Source of the DNA: Prescottella defluvii
Lineage (GTDB): Bacteria; Actinomycetota; Actinomycetes; Mycobacteriales; Mycobacteriaceae
Direction of reading: 5' to 3'
NCBI GenBank assembly: GCA_029690005.1
Contig: CP121458.1
Span: 2,480,001-2,544,000, forward strand
DNA: 64,000 bases
Part shown: in pieces, positions 55,716 through 64,000 of the stretch
Numbering within the stretch: position 1 is the first letter of the stretch
Layout of the letters: each line of letters starts with the position of its first letter
Notes under the pieces: model-generated
The model's database searches: none
Told to the model about the DNA's origin: nothing
The model's input: the letters and a program-made list of their open reading frames with translations, nothing else
Position numbers and translations under genes: made by a program

Positions 55716-56623
55716 TCAGTCGAGGGCTCGTCGCAGCCGCCGGACCACCTCCGCAGGTGTGGACAGCTCACGCCAGCCCCAGCGGGCGACGCTGTATCCG
55801 GCGGCACGGATGCGGTCTTCGCGCAGCTTCTCCTCGATGACCGCCTGTTCGGTGGTCTGACCGGGGCGTAGGTGCTCGGTGTACTTGCCGAGGCCGTCGA
55901 ACTCACCGACCACACGCTCACGCTCGAAGAAGAAGTCGACCCGGCCGAGCGGCACGCCGTCGTCGTGGAGGACCCGCTGGAGATCGGGGACGGGAAGCCG
56001 CATCCGGTGGATCAGGACGCGGCTGCGTGATTCGCCGACGCTCTCGCTCCGTGCGTCCATGAAGGCGACCGCTCGTGCTGCTTGTGCCGCTCCGCGTCGG
56101 CCACGGCACCGTTCGAGGGCGTGGGTGAGATCCCGGTGTGTCACCAGACCCGTCGCCAGCGCGTCGTCCCCGAGACGACGGCACACTCGAACGGCATCGT
56201 GCGTGCGAGGTCGACGACCGTGCGGGCCGGTGTGGTGACGGTGAGCCCGCCCACAACGATGACGTCCTCGGCGGGAAGTCGCCCGACGTGAACGTGTCGA
56301 CGGTTGGTGACCTTGCCGCCGGAGGGGCGGTCGAGGGTGGAGTGCACCAGCCGCAGCGGCACGTTCCACAGTTCGATTCCGTGCATCACGGCCGCCGACA
56401 CGTGGCTGACCACGGCGTCCCGGCACGCCGATGCGGTGGCGAGGACCGCCAGCCGGTGCTGCGCGACGGCGTCGAGCCGGGCGAGATCGGCCGCGCGGAC
56501 GTACGCCCCGGGCCGGACCGCGAGCAACTTCCGCGACCGCCGCGCCGTGCGCAGTTCGTGATCCGTGAAGCCGTGCTCGAGCGCGTCGGACCTGAACACC
56601 AGTGGCGTGCCGTCGAATTCCAT
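55716..56623 (-). CDS. AbiEi-type antitoxin domain protein with C-terminal DUF559/VSR-like nuclease domain, one frameshift
   Basis: About 302 residues from ATG 56623. The N-terminal half (FRSDALEHGFTDHELRTARRSRKLLAVRPGAYV, then RHRLAVLATASACRDAVVSHVSAAVMHGIELW) matches the winged-helix AbiEi/transcriptional-regulator family seen in type IV toxin-antitoxin systems. The C-terminal half LPLGRVDFFFERERVVGEFDGLGKY, then EEKLREDRIRAAGYSVARWGWREL is DUF559, a PD-(D/E)xK nuclease relative of very short patch repair enzymes: Asp in VDFFF, Glu-x-Asp in GEFDG and Arg-Trp later. One C is missing near 56190 (VVLGDDALATGL). No separate toxin gene is adjacent. Related hairpins flank it on both sides, and it is absent from the M. 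tuberculosis segment. Confidence 0.8.
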
Positions 56624-56706
56624 GTGTCGAGCCTGCCGCTGCGCAGCGCGTCGAGGGCGCCCGAGTCGTGATCTGTGGATGGACTTCTCGATATCCACAG
56701 ATCCGC

Positions 56707-56770
56707 CGCTCCGGAAACGGCTGTGCCGCGCCCCCGATCGGGGACGCGGCACAGCGAACACCGGAGCGGC
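56707..56770. repeat. Hairpin repeat family D, copy 2
   Basis: Inner 35-bp palindrome at 56721-56755 built on CCCCCGATCGGGG shares its core with copy 1; outer arms CCGCTCCGG (56707-56715) and CCGGAGCGG (56762-56770) extend it. It lies just before the ilvD stop, on the other side of the AbiEi-like gene. Confidence 0.8.
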
Positions 56771-56776
56771 AGGCGG

Positions 56777-58618
56777 TTACGGCACCTGGCGCACGGCGCC
56801 CTTGTCGGCCGAGGTGGCCAGCGCGGCATAGGCGCGCAGCGCCGTGGTCACGGTGCGCTGACGGTCGACCGGCTGCCACGGACGCTCGGACGCCTCCATC
56901 TTGGCGCGGCGCTGCGCGAGGGTCTCGTCGTCGACGAGGACCTCGAGGGTGCGGGTCGCGACGTCGATGCGGATCTGGTCGCCGTCCTCGACGAGGCCGA
57001 TGACGCCACCCGACGCGGCCTCGGGGGAGATGTGGCCGATCGACAGGCCGGACGTGCCACCGGAGAAACGGCCGTCGGTGATCAGGGCACACACCTTGCC
57101 GAGACCGGCGCCCTTGAGGAACGCGGTGGGGTGCAGCATCTCCTGCATGCCCGGGCCGCCCTTGGGGCCCTCGTAGCGGACCACGATGACGTCGCCCGGC
57201 TTGATCTGCTTCTGCAGGATCACCGAGACCGCGGCCTCCTGGGACTCGACGACGACAGCCGGGCCCTGGAAGGAGAACAGGTCCTCGTCGATGCCGGCGG
57301 TCTTGAGGATCGCGCCGTCGACGGCGATGTTGCCGCGCAGCACGCACAGGCCGCCCTCGACGGTGTAGGCGTGCTCGAGGTCGCGAATGCAGCCGCCCTC
57401 GGCGTCGGTGTCGAGCGCGCTCCAGCGGTTGTTCGTCGAGAACGGCTCGGTGGTCCGCACGCCGCCCGGGGCCGCGTGGAACAGTTCGATCGCTTCGTCG
57501 GACGCCTTGCCGGAGCGGATGTCCCACGTGTCGAGCCACTCGTCGAAGCTCGCCGTGTGCACCGTGGAGACGTCGGTTTCCAGCAGGCCCGCGCGGCGCA
57601 GCTCACCGAGGATCGCGGGGATGCCACCGGCGCGGTGCACGTCCTCCATGTGGTAGTCGGAGTTGGGGGAGACCTTCGACAGGCACGGCACCCGACGGCT
57701 GATCTCGTCGATCGTCGTCAGATCGAAGTCGACCTCGCCCTCCTGCGCGGCGGCGAGCGTGTGCAGGACGGTGTTGGTGGAGCCGCCCATCGCGACGTCG
57801 AGCGCCATCGCGTTGCGGAACGCCTTGGGGGAGGCGATGTTCCGCGGGAGCACGGACTCGTCCTCGTCGCGGTAGTAGCGCAGCGCGGCCTCGACGACCG
57901 TGGTGCCGGCGCGGCTGAACAGGGCACGACGGGCCTCGTGCGTCGCCAGCGTCGAGCCGTTGCCGGGCAGGGCCAGGCCGAGGGCCTCGGTAAGGCAGTT
58001 CATCGAGTTGGCGGTGAACATGCCGGAGCAGGAACCGCACGTCGGGCAGGCGCTGCGCTCGACCTCGTCGAGTCCCTCCTCGGACACGGAGTCGTTGGCG
58101 CTCGCCGAGATCGCGGTGATCAGGTCGGTGGGGGCCTGCGCGACGCCGCCGACGACGACGGCCTTGCCGGCCTCCATCGGGCCACCCGAGACGAAGACCG
58201 TCGGGATGTTCAGGCGCATCGCGGCATTGAGCATGCCGGGGGTGATCTTGTCGCAGTTCGAGATGCACACCAGCGCGTCGGCGGTGTGGGCGTTGACCAT
58301 GTACTCGACGGAGTCGGCGATGATCTCGCGACTCGGGAGGGAGTACAGCATGCCGCCGTGGCCCATCGCGATGCCGTCGTCGACCGCGATCGTGTGGAAC
58401 TCGCGGGGCACGCCGCCGGCGGCGCGCACGGCCTCGGCGACGATCTCGCCCACGTTCTTCAGGTGGACGTGACCGGGGACGAACTGCGTGTAGGAGTTCG
58501 CGATCGCGACGATCGGCTTACCGAAGTCGGAGTCGGTCATACCGGTAGCGCGCCACAGCGAGCGGGCTCCGGCAGCGTTGCGTCCGACGGTGGTTGTGCG
58601 TGACCTGAGCGGGGGCAT
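56777..58618 (-). CDS. ilvD: Dihydroxy-acid dehydratase
   Basis: Fe-S enzyme forming 2-keto acids in valine, isoleucine and leucine synthesis. 613 residues, uninterrupted. [26 protein letters not shown] is the family N-terminus; [12 protein letters not shown] and [20 protein letters not shown] carry the cysteine ligands; the catalytic Mg-binding region and [44 protein letters not shown] with the base Ser (SGGTSG) are present. ATG 58618. It stands alone here, about 950 bp from ilvB on the opposite strand, and shares the pathway with ilvBNC. No leader peptide was seen upstream. Confidence 0.97.
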   Translation of the reverse strand: MPPLRSRTTTVGRNAAGARSLWRATGMTDSDFGKPIVAIANSYTQFVPGHVHLKNVGEIVAEAVRAAGGVPREFHTIAVDDGIAMGHGGMLYSLPSREIIADSVEYMVNAHTADALVCISNCDKITPGMLNAAMRLNIPTVFVSGGPMEAGKAVVVGGVAQAPTDLITAISASANDSVSEEGLDEVERSACPTCGSCSGMFTANSMNCLTEALGLALPGNGSTLATHEARRALFSRAGTTVVEAALRYYRDEDESVLPRNIASPKAFRNAMALDVAMGGSTNTVLHTLAAAQEGEVDFDLTTIDEISRRVPCLSKVSPNSDYHMEDVHRAGGIPAILGELRRAGLLETDVSTVHTASFDEWLDTWDIRSGKASDEAIELFHAAPGGVRTTEPFSTNNRWSALDTDAEGGCIRDLEHAYTVEGGLCVLRGNIAVDGAILKTAGIDEDLFSFQGPAVVVESQEAAVSVILQKQIKPGDVIVVRYEGPKGGPGMQEMLHPTAFLKGAGLGKVCALITDGRFSGGTSGLSIGHISPEAASGGVIGLVEDGDQIRIDVATRTLEVLVDDETLAQRRAKMEASERPWQPVDRQRTVTTALRAYAALATSADKGAVRQVP

Positions 58619-58805
58619 GGGCGATTCCTTCGTCGATCAGCGGTTCTCGGCGGCGGGCTGTGCACGCCGAGCGCGGCGTAATTCGTAAACAGGTGGGCCC
58701 GTGAAGGTGCTGGTCGGCTGGACCCGATTTCGGCTATTGCGGCCGTCTCGTCATCTCCTGTGGGAGCGGGAGACATCCTGGTGAGACGCTACTCCCGCGC
58801 ACGGA

Positions 58806-59354
58806 TCAGTCGGTATTCGGCTCCGCGTCGGTGGACACGTCGGTGCGGGCCGATTCGGCGGACTCGGCCCTGGCCTTCGCGATCTCCGCCTCGCGGGCCG
58901 CGGCGTACGGATCGGTGACGCGGCCGCCGCTCGCGGAGGCCAACTGGGCAGAGCGTCCGAAGGTCACCGTCGGCAGCGACACCTCGCCGCCTTCGACGAG
59001 GTCGGCCCGCGCCCGTCCCCGCTTGGGGAAGCGGAACCCCTTGATCTGATCCCACGATATGGACTGCGAGGAGAATGCGCGGCGCAGCTCGAGCCCGTCG
59101 GGCGTGACCGTGGTACGCACGCGCAGCACCCAGGCCCCGACGAGGAACGGGATCGCCAGCATCCAGCCGAAGGCTGCGGGCCACCCGAGCACCGGGAAGC
59201 TGATGCAGAACAGCAGGAAGATGCACGCGATCAGCGCGAGCGGCGAAATCCGGATGACCTGTCGGTCGTCGTCGGGCGTGTGGGATGATGACTGTGGTGG
59301 CACGGGCTGCTGAGGAGATGACACCTCTACATCTTCGCACTGCAGCCGAGGCAT
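58806..59354 (-). CDS. Cfp6-like PH-domain membrane protein
   Basis: Up to 182 residues; a GTG at 59324 is an alternative start. Residues about 35-75 hold two hydrophobic spans (LALIACIFLLFCISFPVLGW, AAFGWMLAIPFLVGAWVL), followed by a bacterial PH-like domain, RTTVTPDGLELRRAFSSQSISWDQIKGFRFPKRGRARADLVEGGEVSLPTV, as in M. tuberculosis Cfp6 (Rv3004). The acidic Ala/Glu tail is poorly conserved. It sits between ilvD and ilvB, the place of the mycobacterial gene next to ilvB. Function unknown. Confidence 0.82.
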   Translation of the reverse strand: MPRLQCEDVEVSSPQQPVPPQSSSHTPDDDRQVIRISPLALIACIFLLFCISFPVLGWPAAFGWMLAIPFLVGAWVLRVRTTVTPDGLELRRAFSSQSISWDQIKGFRFPKRGRARADLVEGGEVSLPTVTFGRSAQLASASGGRVTDPYAAAREAEIAKARAESAESARTDVSTDAEPNTD

Positions 59355-59385
59355 CTTACATTCTGGGACAGCGCACTCACCAAAG

Positions 59386-59415
59386 TTGACTGTCTACCAT
59401 TAGCGCGCCTACCGT
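59386..59415 (+). promoter_or_regulatory. Predicted sigma-A promoter of ilvBNC
   Basis: Minus-35 TTGACT at 59386-59391 and minus-10 TACCGT at 59410-59415 are separated by 18 bp. A start site about 8 bp further falls on the G of the leader-peptide GTG at 59423, which would make the leader mRNA leaderless, as reported for the Corynebacterium glutamicum ilvB leader. Confidence 0.65.
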
Positions 59416-59422
59416 CGAGCGC

Positions 59423-59470
59423 GTGAAGCAGAATGAGTTGCTCGTAATCGGCCGGCGCGTCGTCGCCTGA
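59423..59470 (+). CDS. ilvB leader peptide (branched-chain amino acid attenuation)
   Basis: GTG-started, 15-residue frame VKQNELLVIGRRVVA. Six of its residues are Leu, Val or Ile, including LLVI and VV runs, as expected for a peptide whose ribosome stalls when branched-chain aminoacyl-tRNAs are scarce. There is no Shine-Dalgarno; the predicted transcription start is on the GTG. An attenuator terminator begins 35 bp after its stop. Its Arg-Val-Val codon region (59454-59463) is a perfect 10-bp complement of 59495-59504, just upstream of the terminator stem. Confidence 0.75.
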   Translation: MKQNELLVIGRRVVA

Positions 59471-59504
59471 GCCGGTCTTACAACTCGCCAGATAACGACG
59501 CGCC

Positions 59505-59540
59505 ACCCTCGTACAGCTGATGCTGACGAGGGTTTTTGTT
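59505..59540 (+). terminator. Transcription attenuator upstream of ilvB
   Basis: Stem ACCCTCGT-a-CAGC / GCTG-ACGAGGGT with a TGAT loop and a TTTTGTT tail: a Rho-independent terminator placed 30 bp before the ilvB start. The segment 59495-59504 abutting it can pair with the leader-peptide codons instead. Confidence 0.85.
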
Positions 59541-59570
59541 GCCCGGAGCCAGAATCAAAGAGGATTTCCA

Positions 59571-61507
59571 GTGAGCGCACCAACCGCACGGCCTCAACCC
59601 ACGCCGCGCAAGTCGGGAGCAGCGAGCCCGACCACCGCGGCCGCCGCCACGCAGACCGGTAACCGTCGTCAGGTCGCCCCCGAGCGGGTCACCGGCGCGC
59701 AGTCCGTCGTCCGCGCCCTCGAGGAGCTCGAGGTCGACACGGTGTTCGGTATCCCGGGCGGCGCCGTTCTCCCGGTGTACGACCCGCTCTTCGATTCGCA
59801 GAAGGTTCGCCACGTCCTGGTGCGTCACGAGCAGGGCGCGGGTCACGCCGCGACCGGTTACGCACAGGCGACCGGCAAGGTCGGCGTCTGCATGGCGACC
59901 TCCGGCCCGGGTGCGACCGACCTGGTGACGCCGCTCGCCGACGCGCAGATGGACTCCGTCCCGGTCGTCGCGATCACCGGCCAGGTCGGCCGCGGCCTGA
60001 TCGGCACGGACGCGTTCCAGGAAGCCGACATCTCCGGCATCACGATGCCGATCACCAAGCACAACTTCCTGATCACCGACGGTGTCGACATCCCGCGCAT
60101 CCTCGCCGAGGCGTTCTACCTCGCGTCGAGCGGTCGCCCGGGCGCGGTCCTCGTCGACATCCCGAAGGACATCCTGCAGGCGCAGACCACCTTCTCGTGG
60201 CCTCCGGAGATGCACCTGCCCGGCTACCGTCCGGTCACCAAGCCGCACGGCAAGCAGGTTCGCGAGGCCGCGCGCCTGATCGCCGAGGCCAAGTCCCCGG
60301 TGCTCTACGTCGGTGGTGGCGTGATCAAGGCCGAGGCATCTCCCGAGCTGCTCGAACTGGCCGAGCTGACCGGCATCCCCGTCGTCACGACCCTCATGGC
60401 GCGTGGCGCGTTCCCCGACAGCCACCAGCTCAACTGCGGCATGCCGGGCATGCACGGCACGGTCGCCGCTGTCGCCGCGCTGCAGAAGAGCGATCTGCTG
60501 ATCACCCTGGGTGCGCGCTTCGACGACCGTGTCACCGGTCAGCTCGACTCGTTCGCGCCGGACGCCAAGGTCATCCACGCGGACATCGATCCCGCGGAGA
60601 TCGGCAAGAACCGCCACGCGGACGTCCCGATCGTGGGCGACTGCAAGGAGGTCATCACCGAGCTGATCGAGGCGATCCGTGCCGACCAGGCGACGGGCAC
60701 GACCTTCGACCTCACCGAGTGGTGGGCGTACCTCGACGGCATCCGTCGCACCTACCCGCTGGCCTACGACCGTCCTGCGGACGGTGCGCTGTCGCCCGAG
60801 TACGTGATCCAGGCCGTCGGCCGGCTCGCGGGCCCGGACGCCATCTACTGTGCCGGTGTCGGTCAGCACCAGATGTGGGCGGCGCAGTTCGTCAACTACG
60901 AGAAGCCGCGTACGTGGCTCAACTCGGGTGGACTCGGCACGATGGGCTACGCCGTGCCGGCCGCGATGGGCGCCAAGATGGGTCTGCCGGACCGCGAGGT
61001 GTGGGCCATCGACGGTGACGGCTGCTTCCAGATGACGAACCAGGAACTCGCGACCTGCGCTGTCGAGGGTGTGCCGATCAAGGTCGCGCTCATCAACAAC
61101 GGCAACCTGGGCATGGTCCGCCAGTGGCAGACGCTGTTCTACGACGAGCGCTACTCCAACACGAACCTGGGCACGCACGGCGCCGTGCGCATCCCGGACT
61201 TCGTCAAGCTCGCCGAGGCGCTGGGCTGCGTGGGCATCCGTGTCGAGCGCGAGGAGGACGTCGAGGACGCCATCCGTACCGCTCAGTCGATCAACGACAA
61301 GCCCGTCGTTATCGACTTCATCGTCGGCAAGGACGCGCAGGTGTGGCCGATGGTCGCCGCCGGCACCAGCAACGACGAGATCATGGCGGCCCGGGGCATC
61401 CGGCCGCTGTTCGACGAGGACGAGTCCGCGGACGAGCCCGCAACCATCCACGAGGCCATGGAACGCGAGCAGCGTGCCGGTGAGGCCGAAGCCGGAGAGG
61501 ATCGCCA

Positions 61508-61511
<4 letters not shown>
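59571..61511 (+). CDS. ilvB: Acetolactate synthase large subunit
   Basis: TPP-, FAD- and Mg-dependent first step of branched-chain amino acid synthesis. 646 residues, uninterrupted. GTG 59571 follows [33 protein letters not shown] and [22 protein letters not shown] (catalytic Glu near residue 86), the FAD region [25 protein letters not shown], and [31 protein letters not shown] (GDG...NN, TPP/Mg) are all present. The N-terminal 35 residues are a Pro/Ala/Thr-rich extension. [16 protein letters not shown] includes the Trp/Arg sites where herbicide resistance arises in the family. It overlaps ilvN by 4 bp (GTGA). Confidence 0.98.
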
Positions 61512-63088
<1,577 letters not shown>

Positions 63089-63102
63089 TCCACAGCTGAC
63101 AG

Positions 63103-63151
63103 CTTCGGCCCGAGGGGCGCGCGTCCGGTACGCGTGGCCCTCGGGCCGAAG
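63103..63151 (+). terminator. Hairpin terminator after ilvC
   Basis: Perfect 14-bp stem CTTCGGCCCGAGGG around a 21-base loop, 14 bp after the ilvC stop. It closes the ilvBNC operon. Confidence 0.82.
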
Positions 63152-63405
63152 TGGTTTCCGGGTGTGGCGTGAATCTCTGTTTTCTGCACTGAGGTGTCCA
63201 CTATCTGGTAATGGATACCCGCCCTGCGGAATCGCTCGGTCCGCACCACTAAACTGATTCCCGACTACGGCCATTCGCGCGCGCCCTCGCGGTGCCCGGC
63301 CGTGGACATCACGCTCGACCTTCGAAGAGATCCTCCGAGGACATCTTCGAAGACATTGACAGACATTTACAGACACAGCCCGACACCGAACTAGGGAGTT
63401 GACTC
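63152..63405 (+). promoter_or_regulatory. serA upstream region with repeat sequences
   Basis: 254 bp with no gene. A near-perfect inverted repeat GGTGTCCA...TGGATACC spans 63193-63219 (one mismatch). Two CTTCGAAG palindromes lie 25 bp apart (63320-63327, 63345-63352), and a 10-bp tandem unit AGACATTKAC runs 63351-63376. GGGAG at 63394 is the serA Shine-Dalgarno. The inverted repeat is a candidate operator. Confidence 0.5.
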
Positions 63406-64000
63406 GTGAGCCAGAATGGCCGCCCCGTTGTCCTGATCGCCGACAAGCTCGCACAATCGACCGTCGATGCGCTCGGAGACGGTGTCGAGGTCCGCTGGGT
63501 CGACGGCCCGGACCGTCCCGCGCTGCTCGCGGCTGTGCCCGAGGCCGACGCGCTGCTGGTCCGCTCCGCCACCACGGTCGACGCCGAGGTGCTCGCCGCC
63601 GCGACGAAGCTGAAGATCGTCGGTCGCGCCGGTGTCGGCCTCGACAACGTCGACATCCCGGCCGCCACCGAGCGTGGCGTCATGGTCGTGAACGCGCCGA
63701 CCTCCAACATCCACTCGGCCGCCGAGCACGCCGTCTCGCTGCTGCTGTCGACCGCCCGCCAGATCCCGGCCGCGGACCGCACGCTGCGTGAGAAGACCTG
63801 GAAGCGTTCGAGCTTCAACGGCACCGAGATCCTCGGCAAGACCGTCGGCGTCGTCGGCCTGGGCCGCATCGGCCAGCTGTTCGCGCAGCGTCTCGCCGCG
63901 TTCGAGACCGAGATCATCGCGTACGACCCCTACCTGCCGGCCGCCCGCGCCGCGCAGCTGGGCATCGAGCTGGTCGACATCGACCAGCTGGTCGAGCGCG
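63406..64000 (+). CDS. serA: D-3-phosphoglycerate dehydrogenase (3' end cut by window)
   Basis: First committed step of serine synthesis. GTG 63406 opens a frame that runs to the window end (198 codons visible; full SerA with its C-terminal domains is usually about 530). VVLIADKLAQSTVDALGDGVEVRWVDG, LLVRSATTVDAEVLAAATKLKIVGRAGVGLDNVDI and VVNAPTSNIHSAAEHAVSLLLSTAR are the substrate half; LGKTVGVVGLGRIGQLFAQRLAAFE begins the NAD-binding domain (GxGxxG). It follows ilvC with 317 bp between, and the same order occurs in M. tuberculosis (ilvC then serA1 nearby). The product of serB at 16028 acts two steps later in the same pathway. Confidence 0.96.
   Translation, partial: MSQNGRPVVLIADKLAQSTVDALGDGVEVRWVDGPDRPALLAAVPEADALLVRSATTVDAEVLAAATKLKIVGRAGVGLDNVDIPAATERGVMVVNAPTSNIHSAAEHAVSLLLSTARQIPAADRTLREKTWKRSSFNGTEILGKTVGVVGLGRIGQLFAQRLAAFETEIIAYDPYLPAARAAQLGIELVDIDQLVER

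Noticed and set aside
59478..61451. 657-codon minus-strand frame opposite ilvB, and a similar 642-codon plus-strand frame opposite ilvD (56675-58603)
   Set aside because: Same GC-skew shadow effect; the other strands encode well-conserved enzymes.

Overview
This window looks like chromosomal DNA of a mycolic-acid actinobacterium, most likely Rhodococcus/Prescottella or a close relative. The DNA is very GC-rich with many GTG starts. From memory, not from a search, the gene order follows the Mycobacterium tuberculosis stretch from nrdH (about Rv3053c) to serA1 (Rv2996c): nrdHIEF, fecB-like, ctaD, serB, ABC ATPase, Nudix, echA17, two methyltransferases, polysaccharide genes, etfBA, acyltransferases, iscS, mnmA, ligA, gatCA, pfkA, gatB, lppZ, DoxX, cfp6, ilvBNC, serA.

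Layout. 1-5.7 kb: MoaD-like carrier, NAD(P)-binding protein, nadE, nucleosidase, META lipoprotein, a TetR regulator divergent from an FMN reductase with a clear operator between them, and a siderophore-interacting protein. 6-10 kb: class Ib ribonucleotide reductase nrdHIEF behind a pair of candidate NrdR boxes. 10-14 kb: RDD, VOC and Nudix proteins and two FecB-like lipoproteins. 14-20.6 kb: ctaD, serB, a Pth2-like protein, an ABC ATPase, Nudix and an enoyl-CoA hydratase. 20.7-30.5 kb: methyltransferases, beta-propeller lipoprotein, alanine dehydrogenase, hexapeptide acyltransferase, GT4 glycosyltransferase, GH57 enzyme and methyltransferase, resembling the mycobacterial methylglucose lipopolysaccharide genes. 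30.7-41.5 kb: etfBA, acyltransferases, iscS-mnmA-MetE-like operon, ligA, GNAT and ACT proteins. 41.6-52.2 kb: gatCA, an accessory block (Baeyer-Villiger monooxygenase, DinB, alpha/beta-hydrolase coupled to phospholipase A2, NarL-type two-component system), then pfkA and gatB. 52.2-56.7 kb: antiporter, LppZ-like lipoprotein, DoxX protein and an AbiEi/DUF559-type gene flanked by related hairpin repeats. 56.7-64 kb: ilvD, a Cfp6-like PH protein, ilvBNC behind a leader-peptide attenuator, and the start of serA.

A dominant feature is about 50 single-base frameshifts in otherwise normal genes, including essential ones (nrdE, ctaD, ligA, gatA, iscS, ilvC). Nearly all restore the family sequence when one base is added to a short G or C run, so they are read here as sequencing/assembly errors; genes are annotated across them with the break positions given.

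The most informative regulatory finding is the ilvB leader: a promoter whose predicted start coincides with a GTG-initiated 15-residue peptide rich in Leu, Ile and Val codons, followed by a Rho-independent terminator. No tRNA, rRNA, CRISPR array, transposase or prophage gene was seen.
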